Source: Mesorhizobium sp. LMG 17147
GTDB lineage: Bacteria > Pseudomonadota > Alphaproteobacteria > Rhizobiales > Rhizobiaceae
Assembly (NCBI RefSeq): GCF_024297145.1
Contig: NZ_JANCTC010000001.1
Span: 496,001-560,000 of the forward strand
Direction: 5' to 3'
DNA length: 64,000 bases
Both the position numbers and the translations under genes were made by a program. Shown here piece by piece: positions 26,366 to 32,948 of the stretch. How positions within the stretch are numbered: position 1 is the first letter of the stretch; each line of letters opens with the position of its first letter. The notes under the pieces are model-generated. The model saw nothing but the letters and a program-made list of their open reading frames with translations, did not search any database and was not told where the DNA came from.

Positions 26366-27057
26366 CTCCCTTCCCGCGCCGAGATCGCCTTGTGCAGATG
26401 CACCATCATGGCGGCGGCGAACAGCGGCGTCAAAAGGTTGAGCAGGGGCACGGCCAGGAAAGCGGCGACGACCAGCCCGGCCAGGAATACGGTGACCGCG
26501 TGCTTTCTGCGCAGCGCCCTGGCCTCGGCCTCCGGGCGAAAGCGCATGGTGGCGAACTCGAAGAACTCGCGCCCGAGCAGATAACCGTTGACGATGAAGA
26601 AGGCGGCGATGTTGATGCCCGGCACCAGCAGAAGCAGCAGAGCGATGATGTTGCCGAGGATGACGACGCCGAAAAACCTGATCGCCAGCACCAGCGAGCG
26701 CAGCGCCGGCACGGCGCGGCCGGGCGGATCGTTGGGATAATCGGTGCGCTCGACCACTTCGGCGACGTCGTCGAGGAACAGGCCGGCGATGATCGCCGTC
26801 ACCGGCGCGATAAAAAGCGCCAGCCCCAGCGCAAGGCCGACGCCGGCGACGACGGCGCCCAGCCATCCGGCCCAGGAGGGAAGGGCGGGCAGCCATGCAT
26901 CGATCCACGGCCAGGCCAGCCATTCGAACAGGCTCTTAATCCCGAACCACAGCGCCGCCAGCGCCAGCAAGGTCAGCCCCAGCGTCTTCACGAACACGGA
27001 ACGGAATTCGGGCGAGAACAGCCGGCCCAAGGCGGCGCGGGCGGCGTCGAGGATCAC
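26362..27057 (-). CDS. EI24/CysZ-like integral membrane protein
   Basis: The 231-residue membrane protein has four to six hydrophobic segments. It matches the EI24 domain family, which includes the sulfate transporter CysZ. Typical stretches are FIAPVTAIIAGLFLDDVAEV and PGINIAAFFIVNGYLLGREF followed by EFATMRFRP. The start MILDAARAALGRLFSPEFRS is as expected. No sulfate assimilation genes are near, so transport of sulfate is only a family-based guess. Confidence 0.75.
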   Translation of the reverse strand: MILDAARAALGRLFSPEFRSVFVKTLGLTLLALAALWFGIKSLFEWLAWPWIDAWLPALPSWAGWLGAVVAGVGLALGLALFIAPVTAIIAGLFLDDVAEVVERTDYPNDPPGRAVPALRSLVLAIRFFGVVILGNIIALLLLLVPGINIAAFFIVNGYLLGREFFEFATMRFRPEAEARALRRKHAVTVFLAGLVVAAFLAVPLLNLLTPLFAAAMMVHLHKAISAREGS

Positions 27058-27140
27058 GGCGTTTCCAATTCCATGTCAAACATGCCCGTGGCTGATATCT
27101 CCGAATAGGCGGAGACCGCCCAAGTCGCAAGCGCGGCTTC

Positions 27141-28067
27141 CTAGCGCGCGACCTTCGCCTGGGGAATGGTCATCGCCGCCACGCCGACGACGACCAGGGC
27201 CATTCCCCACCACGCGCTCGGACCAAGGCTTTCGCCAAGGAACACGGCTCCGATAGCAACGCCGATCGGCACCCGCAGATAGGCTTGCGAGGTGGTGCCG
27301 ACGGAGCCCAGCGTATGGAGGAGGCGGAAATAGATCGAGAAGGCCAGCGCGGTCGAAAACACCGAAAGACCGAGCAGCGCAAGGACCGAAGCTGTCGATG
27401 GCGCCAGGGTCCATGGCCGGTCGAACGCAAGGCTCAACGGGATCAGCATCGCGGCGCCGCAGAGCATCGAACCGGCGGCCGGCACCATCGGGTCGAGCCC
27501 CCTGAAGCCGCGGCCGAAAACGGCAGCGCCGGCGTAGCAGATCGTCGCCGCGACCACGGCAAGTTGCGGCAAAAATTGCTGTCCGAGGCCGCCAAGCGCC
27601 GGGGCGCCGACAACGAGGCATATTCCGGCGATTCCCGCCGCGACACCGAACAGCTTGCGCATGGTCGCCGGTTCATGGCGGGTGATCATGGCGGTCAGCA
27701 AGAAGGTGAAGATCGGCGAGGTCGCATTCAGGATCGTGGCCAGCCCGGCATCCAGCGAGCGCTCGGCCCAAGCGATCAGTGTGAACGGCACGACGCTGTT
27801 GAGGCATGCCTGGAATGCAAACCGGCGCCAGCTTGCGGCATCACCCGGCAAGGCCAGCCCGCGCCAGCGGATCAGGGCGAACAGGATGCCACCCGCGATC
27901 AGGGTTCGCGCGGCGATCAGCGTTACCGGCGGGATCGTCGCGACGCCGATGTTGATGAAGCTGTAGGATGCGCCCCACAGCACCGCCAATACGACGAGCA
28001 GCACCAGCTCGATCCTCGTGTCGGTTTTCATGGACATGGCCGGCTGGAACCTCTGGGCATCGCTCAT
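27141..28067 (-). CDS. EamA/DMT-family transporter, second copy
   Basis: The 308-residue protein has about ten membrane segments in two EamA repeats (VLLVVLAVLWGASYSFINIG; later LGLSVFSTALAFSIYFRLLH and GVAIGAVFLGESLGPSAWWG). It belongs to the same superfamily as the gene at 5822 but to another branch. It is likely an exporter of amino acids or metabolites. Internal Met codons 10 and 12 residues in are equally good starts, because the hydrophobic part begins only at about residue 20. Substrate unknown. Confidence 0.75.
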   Translation of the reverse strand: MSDAQRFQPAMSMKTDTRIELVLLVVLAVLWGASYSFINIGVATIPPVTLIAARTLIAGGILFALIRWRGLALPGDAASWRRFAFQACLNSVVPFTLIAWAERSLDAGLATILNATSPIFTFLLTAMITRHEPATMRKLFGVAAGIAGICLVVGAPALGGLGQQFLPQLAVVAATICYAGAAVFGRGFRGLDPMVPAAGSMLCGAAMLIPLSLAFDRPWTLAPSTASVLALLGLSVFSTALAFSIYFRLLHTLGSVGTTSQAYLRVPIGVAIGAVFLGESLGPSAWWGMALVVVGVAAMTIPQAKVAR

Positions 28068-28242
28068 CTCAGCGATGCTTGTAAGCCAGGCACGCGGGAA
28101 ATGCTTCGGCCGCCATCCAACGATGGTCGCTATGCTGACAGTCGTCTCGGATCGCCGCTAGGCAAAACCGCATCAAACCGCTAGACCCGCCCGCGCCCGG
28201 CGTGGCAGAAAGCCGGTGGTTTTTTGGCGGAGACATGAATTG

Positions 28243-29235
28243 ATGCCGGACTATGACGTGCTTTGTATCGGAAATGCCATCGTCGACATCATCGCCCAGT
28301 GCGACGAGGCGTTCCTGGAGACCAACGGCATCATCAAGGGCGCGATGAATTTGATCGACACAAGGCGCGCCGAACTGCTCTACAGCCGCATGGGCCCGGC
28401 CATCGAAGCCTCGGGCGGCAGCGCCGGCAACACGGCGGCGGGTGTCGCCTCCTTCGGCGGCCGCGCCGCTTTCTTCGGCAAGGTCTCCAACGACGCGCTC
28501 GGCGAAATCTACGCGCATGACATCCATGCCCAGGGCGTCGCCTTCGACACAAAGCCGCTCAACGGCGAACCGCCGACGGCGCGCTCGATGATCTTCGTCA
28601 CGCCGGACGGCGAGCGCTCGATGAACACCTATCTCGGCGCTTGCGTCGAGCTCGGCCCGGAGGACGTCGAGGCCGACAAGGCGTCCGGCGCCGCCGTCAC
28701 CTATTTCGAAGGCTATCTGTGGGACCCGCCGCGCGCCAAGGAAGCGATCCGGCAGACGGCGAAACTCGCCCACGCCGCCGGGCGCGAAGTGTCGATGACA
28801 TTGTCGGACTCGTTCTGCGTCGACCGTTACCGCGACGAGTTCCTCGATCTGATGCGCTCCGGCACCGTCGATATCGTCTTTGCCAACAGCCACGAGATCA
28901 AGTCGCTCTATCAGACATCGTCCTTCGACGAGGCGCTGGCGCAGATCCGCAAGGACTGCAAGATCGCAGCCGTCACCCGCTCGGAAAAGGGCTCGGTGAT
29001 CGTGCGCGGCGACGAGACCGTCACCATCGAGGCGACCAGGATCCGCGAGCTGGTCGACACGACAGGCGCCGGCGACCTCTACGCCGCCGGCTTCCTCTAT
29101 GGCTACACGCAAGGCCGCAGCCTGAAGGCGTGCGGCGACCTCGGCTCGCTGGCCGCCGGGCTGGTCATCCAGCAGATCGGCCCGAGGCCACGGCAGAATT
29201 TGCGCCGAGAGGCCGAGCAGGCGGGGCTGCTGTAG
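28243..29235 (+). CDS. PfkB-family sugar/adenosine kinase
   Basis: The 330-residue protein is a ribokinase-fold (PfkB) kinase. PfkB signature 1 is SGGSAGNTAAGVASFGGRAA, and signature 2 with the catalytic Asp is DTTGAGDLYAAGFLYG. The N terminus YDVLCIGNAIVDIIAQCDEA resembles adenosine kinases, and rhizobial orthologues are usually named adenosine kinase. It would phosphorylate adenosine or a related nucleoside/sugar with ATP. ATG 28243 was chosen at the start of similarity. It marks the left border of the core genome before the AT-rich insert. Confidence 0.8.
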   Translation: MPDYDVLCIGNAIVDIIAQCDEAFLETNGIIKGAMNLIDTRRAELLYSRMGPAIEASGGSAGNTAAGVASFGGRAAFFGKVSNDALGEIYAHDIHAQGVAFDTKPLNGEPPTARSMIFVTPDGERSMNTYLGACVELGPEDVEADKASGAAVTYFEGYLWDPPRAKEAIRQTAKLAHAAGREVSMTLSDSFCVDRYRDEFLDLMRSGTVDIVFANSHEIKSLYQTSSFDEALAQIRKDCKIAAVTRSEKGSVIVRGDETVTIEATRIRELVDTTGAGDLYAAGFLYGYTQGRSLKACGDLGSLAAGLVIQQIGPRPRQNLRREAEQAGLL

Positions 29236-29380
29236 GAACGCTTTACCTTCCTGTCTCCTATGTGTCCCTGAAAGGGATCGAGGTAGAGACGGGGCTCTTC
29301 ACCGCGACGATGTCAATGAGAAGGCAAGTTGATGAGCTTGCCATTATATTGGCGGCCGCTTTCAATATAAGGCTGCTTAG

Positions 29381-30202
29381 CTACCGGCGAAATAGGTCAC
29401 GCACTAGGTCCTTCAGACCTTTATTTACTACTAGGCCTCTTTCAGCAGCAGAAATCTCAGCCTCTCCGGCTGATTTATTTGGAAAAATTTTATCTTTGCC
29501 GCGTTTGTATTTTGAAATCATCTGTGCCTCCCAGTCGCCATACATTCTTGTCTTAAGGTTTCGTTTTGTTGAAACGATCCGCTCGAAATGCCGATCATAG
29601 TCGCGCTCAAAGGTGGCGGGAGAAGCCACTAAATCGTGTATCAGCATAGCAAGAGCGTCAAGTAATGACAGCTTGAATCTAATAGATAACGCGTTCTCTT
29701 TCTTTATCAACGCTATCATCGGCCCAGAGATATCTGTCTCTTCCGAATTTAAAGGACGACTCCATTGCCCATGTGCTAGAGTATTCCTCATTTCAAAAAC
29801 CGGAGCTAGCTCACTCGAAATAACATCGGCAAGCGCTCTGTACCTCATCAACGCCGTAGGCCTTAGTGTCTGCTCAGACAGCTTTGCTTTGGGTACATTA
29901 TATCGCTTTCGATAACCCATTTCGAGTGATGCTTGCCACGATTCAATCTGCGATCGCTTATCGAATATTACCTTGCGGGCTAAATCATCAAAGCCCGAGG
30001 GCTCATATAGTAGCTTTTTTAAGCGGCATTCGGCCCAAGCGCCTGTGAGTAACAAGAGGATTCTAATTAGCGTGCCTGCTGATGGGTTATCTTGCCTCGC
30101 AATGGCAGCGCGCAATTCTCGCTCGGTGTGAACGATCCCCGCGTGTACGGCCCTCAGATTTAGAACGTGGGCTTTGTATAAATCCGCAGTACTAAGCGCC
30201 AT
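29381..30202 (-). CDS. HEPN-like protein in accessory insert
   Basis: The 273-residue, mostly helical protein carries MRNTLAHGQW at residues 138-147. R139-N140-x3-H144 fits the RNxxxH catalytic motif of HEPN ribonucleases, which serve in toxin-antitoxin and antiphage systems. The preceding helices (TLIRILLLLTGAWAECRLKK) match the packing helix of HEPN folds. The C-terminal 70 residues are basic (STKRNLKTRMYGDWEAQMIS). The gene is much AT-richer than its neighbours, a sign of transfer. It is divergent from the NACHT gene, about 500 bp away. RNase activity and a link to the NACHT protein are inference. Confidence 0.6.
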   Translation of the reverse strand: MALSTADLYKAHVLNLRAVHAGIVHTERELRAAIARQDNPSAGTLIRILLLLTGAWAECRLKKLLYEPSGFDDLARKVIFDKRSQIESWQASLEMGYRKRYNVPKAKLSEQTLRPTALMRYRALADVISSELAPVFEMRNTLAHGQWSRPLNSEETDISGPMIALIKKENALSIRFKLSLLDALAMLIHDLVASPATFERDYDRHFERIVSTKRNLKTRMYGDWEAQMISKYKRGKDKIFPNKSAGEAEISAAERGLVVNKGLKDLVRDLFRR

Positions 30203-30214
30203 TTAGTTCAGAAC

Positions 30215-30261
30215 TCCCGGCCACCAAAAGGCACAGCTGACTTGCCCTTTGGTGGCCGGGA
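30215..30261. repeat. Long inverted repeat (19-bp arms, 9-bp loop) upstream of the HEPN gene
   Basis: The left arm 30215-30233 (TCCCGGCCACCAAAAGGCA) pairs with the right arm 30243-30261 (TGCCCTTTGGTGGCCGGGA) with one mismatch, around the loop CAGCTGACT. The right arm is also the T-arm/acceptor end of the tRNA-like scrap that follows. It could be a recombination site, an operator, or a hairpin terminator; it lacks a T-run. Confidence 0.6.
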
Positions 30262-30312
30262 ATCGAACCCGACTAGACTCCTTGCGGCATGTTTCCATTA
30301 CACCATCACCCG
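30246..30312 (-). other. tRNA-like remnant (T-arm and D-arm, no anticodon arm)
   Basis: Read on the minus strand, the segment ends in TCGGGTTCGATTCCCGG followed by CCACCAA, a normal T-arm and acceptor 3' strand. Upstream, GTGTAATGGAAACAT can form a D-arm. Only about 16 bases separate the two, and they cannot make an anticodon stem; the acceptor 5' strand also fails to pair. So it is a decayed or recombined tRNA end, not a working gene. It is typical scar material at integration sites. Confidence 0.4.
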
Positions 30313-30346
30313 TTCTTTCGATCGCACAGTCAGCAATATCGGTCAA

Positions 30347-30469
30347 GTAACCGCGAGACAGTCAATAGCGGCCGCGCAGCTCGACAACATCATGGCCGAG
30401 GATCTGCTCGCCAGCGGCGTCCTTTCCGAAAAGCTATTGCCAGCAGCAGAAGCCGACGCTGACGTGTAG
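30347..30469 (+). pseudogene. C-terminal coding fragment of an unidentified gene
   Basis: The frame reading AAAQLDNIMAEDLLASGVLS and ending ADADV has strongly GC-biased third positions like the core genome, unlike the AT-rich genes on both sides. It has no start of its own and looks like the displaced 3' end of a chromosomal gene. I do not recognise the parent. Confidence 0.3.
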
Positions 30470-30508
30470 CGATTCCGGAAATGGTTGATCATGAAGATCG
30501 CCGGGCGC

Positions 30509-30621
30509 GCCGCAATCGCGGCCGTCATGCTGGCAATGTCTGAATCCTTGGCGTTGAGCGAGACGATCTGAACCGGCTTGTTGAGGCCAACCAGCAGCGG
30601 GCCGATGACGGTCGAGCCGCC
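30509..30621 (-). pseudogene. Diverged partial copy of the maeB 3' end
   Basis: This stretch encodes, on the minus strand, GGSTVIGPLLVGLNKPVQIV and SLNAKDSDI followed by a diverged tail. It matches the last codons of the intact malic enzyme gene (32968-33077) at about 88% identity by eye, with one 3-bp gap. It has lost the original stop codon. It lies in the same orientation as maeB, so the two copies form a direct repeat around the NACHT gene. It may be the end displaced when an element entered the maeB 3' end, or a relic of a paralogous malic enzyme. Confidence 0.7.
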
Positions 30622-30701
30622 AACCCCGGGGCTTCTCCACCGCTTTGATCGCTTGCATCGAATACGCAGTATGTAGATGCTGGAAGGATGGGGGATTCGA
30701 T

Positions 30702-32933
30702 ATGGATAAGTCATGGGACAAATTCGAGGATAAGGTGCGCGGGCTTGCCCAGCACATTTGGGGGAAGCCTTGCCTACCCACTAAGATCGGAGGCGTAAAT
30801 ATCGATGGCGCAATCGCTATTGATTCAGAAGTTAGCATTCACGTTGAAATCACAGAAGATCGAACCCTGGCCAAAGTTCGCACGGACATCACCAAACTCA
30901 TAACTGCAAAGGCCGATTCTTATTCCCGCGGCGTTCTGGCGAAATCATTCTGTGTTGTTAACGGGCCTATTACCAACAGCATGAAGGAAGCTGGTGCTTC
31001 ACATCACATTCAAGTTCTTTCAATTTCCGAATTTTCACGACTATTTTTCGACTTCGACCGTTACAGCGTTGCTCGTCAGAGCGCTCCGTTTGGAAGCTCC
31101 GTCGACCCACTCACGGGCGAAAGCGATGAGACGGCTTACGTCCCCGTTCGCTATACGATAGATGGCCGTGTGTCGGATGTTACCTCTCATGAAATTGCTC
31201 GATGGTTAAAAGAGGGATCGAGAATCATTCTTCTCGGCGAATACGGTAGTCTAAAGAGCCGTTGTATTAGAGAGGTATTCCGGCTTTTAAGCACGCACGC
31301 CGTCGAGACCTTGGCGTATCCCGTCGCCATTAATCTGAGACAGTCATGGGGACTCAGCAGAAGCAGCGAATTGCTGCGGAGGCATCTCCAAGACTTAGGT
31401 CTAGACGATCTTGAAGGAGCCGCAATCCGTGCATTCAAGAGCGGCTCCGTCGCTCTTATGCTGGATGGCTTTGACGAAGTAGGCTCACAGGCCTGGAGCA
31501 ACGACGGACAGAAGCTGAAGATTATCCGTGCAAAATCCCTACAGGGCGTAAAAAATATAATCACCGAATCCAAAGGTGGCGTTCTGATAACCGGACGAGA
31601 GCACTATTTTCCAAATAGTGCAGAGATGTTTTCTGCCCTTGGCCTAGATCCAAAGAAAACCATAGTATCTCGCTCGAAAAACGAATTCAGTGATACCGAA
31701 CTTCTAGAATATTTCAGCCAGCTAGACATGGAAGTCGACATCCCAAGCTGGCTACCTCGGCGTCCCTTGATATGTCAGACGATAGCAAATCTTGACGCTG
31801 AAACGTTTAACACGATGTTTGGCAGCGAAGGAAACGAGGTCGATTTCTGGAATCACTTTATTCGCGTAATTTGTGAACGTGACGCGCGGATTCACGTATC
31901 GTTTGATTCCGACACCATTTTCGCTATCTTCGTTCAACTTGCCCGACTTACGCGGACCAAGGCCGCAAATGTTGGTCCCATATCGCTAAATGAGCTTCAA
32001 AGTGCGTTCGAAGCGGTGACGGGCGCTGCCCCAATTGAAGAAGCGTCATTGATGTTGCAGCGGCTACCTAGCCTCGGACGTGTCAGCGCCGAAACGAACG
32101 ATCGGCAGTTCGTTGACGTCTATATTCTTGACGGGCTGAGGGCCAAAGATGCTGCTCGAATCTGCATTGGCACGGAAATCGAGATAGCGGCTGTCTCTGG
32201 GGCAAAATGGCACAATGCCTTGGATGACCTGGGTCAGCGTGTTTTGGCTTTGGACAGCACCTCCACCGCCAAGCTACGGCTTTCTCTGGCTGAACGATTT
32301 TCACAACTCGGAAACATGGTTTTGGCGAGCGATTTAGTGTCTTCACTAAGCCGCGAAACCGATGGATCGTCGATGGACTTCAGTGGCCTCAAAATTGACC
32401 ATGGCGACTTTCTCTACTTTCCTCTTTTTGAGCGTGAGCTCCGAAATCTGACCGTTACTAACTCATACATTGGGGAACTTGCTCTTCCAGCAAAAAAAGC
32501 AACCAACGTGACCTTAGCCAACTGTGCCACTCCAAAGGTAAGTGGCATAGCGTCTGCTGCGGGGCTGCCCCAATGGATTTCGTCTTTGGATGCAGAGCAG
32601 TTTGACTCGGTCGAAAGTATCTCGCGTATACGAAAAATTGGTCTTCAACCCTCGCATGAAATCCTAATTACAATAATCCGAAAGACATTTTTCCAGAAGG
32701 GAAGCGGTCGCAAAGAAGAAGCATTACTCCGAGGATTGGGGATGGTCGGAACAAAAAACCTTTCGAAAAAAATACTCAGTGCCATGATTACAGAGGGGCT
32801 TCTGACCAGCTTCAAAGGAGACGAAGGAAACGTATACGCTCCTGTGCGAGCACATGCTCCACGAATGCAAACCATCCTGGATGAATTAAAGTCGAGCAAA
32901 GACCCTCTATGGTTGGCAATAGCTAAATATTAA
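30702..32933 (+). CDS. NACHT/STAND-type NTPase with nuclease-like N terminus, candidate antiphage protein
   Basis: The 743-residue protein has three parts. Residues 1-120 resemble PD-(D/E)xK-type nuclease domains: WDKFEDKVRGLAQHIWGK, then GVNIDGAIAI (Asp35) and SIHVEITED (Glu49), with Thr51 where Lys is usual. Residues 150-350 form a NACHT-like ATPase with Walker B VALMLDGFDEVGS (252-259) and the sensor GVLITGREHYF. The Walker A loop reads GEYGSLKS (179-186), with Leu for the normally invariant Gly. The rest is helical and ends in a winged-helix-like region without recognisable repeats. GGGGGAT precedes ATG 30702. The gene is AT-rich and flanked by maeB repeats. Bacterial NACHT proteins are known antiphage sensors; the role here is inference. 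Confidence 0.7.
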   Translation: MDKSWDKFEDKVRGLAQHIWGKPCLPTKIGGVNIDGAIAIDSEVSIHVEITEDRTLAKVRTDITKLITAKADSYSRGVLAKSFCVVNGPITNSMKEAGASHHIQVLSISEFSRLFFDFDRYSVARQSAPFGSSVDPLTGESDETAYVPVRYTIDGRVSDVTSHEIARWLKEGSRIILLGEYGSLKSRCIREVFRLLSTHAVETLAYPVAINLRQSWGLSRSSELLRRHLQDLGLDDLEGAAIRAFKSGSVALMLDGFDEVGSQAWSNDGQKLKIIRAKSLQGVKNIITESKGGVLITGREHYFPNSAEMFSALGLDPKKTIVSRSKNEFSDTELLEYFSQLDMEVDIPSWLPRRPLICQTIANLDAETFNTMFGSEGNEVDFWNHFIRVICERDARIHVSFDSDTIFAIFVQLARLTRTKAANVGPISLNELQSAFEAVTGAAPIEEASLMLQRLPSLGRVSAETNDRQFVDVYILDGLRAKDAARICIGTEIEIAAVSGAKWHNALDDLGQRVLALDSTSTAKLRLSLAERFSQLGNMVLASDLVSSLSRETDGSSMDFSGLKIDHGDFLYFPLFERELRNLTVTNSYIGELALPAKKATNVTLANCATPKVSGIASAAGLPQWISSLDAEQFDSVESISRIRKIGLQPSHEILITIIRKTFFQKGSGRKEEALLRGLGMVGTKNLSKKILSAMITEGLLTSFKGDEGNVYAPVRAHAPRMQTILDELKSSKDPLWLAIAKY

Positions 32934-32948
32934 GTCGAACCGTTTACC

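Noticed and set aside
30246..30312. A functional tRNA gene
   Set aside because: T-arm and D-arm are present, but there is no room for an anticodon stem-loop and the acceptor stem does not pair.
30343..30714. Minus-strand 123-residue open frame as an independent gene
   Set aside because: Its recognisable part is the duplicated maeB end. The rest has no start signal, and its other half lies opposite a better coding frame.
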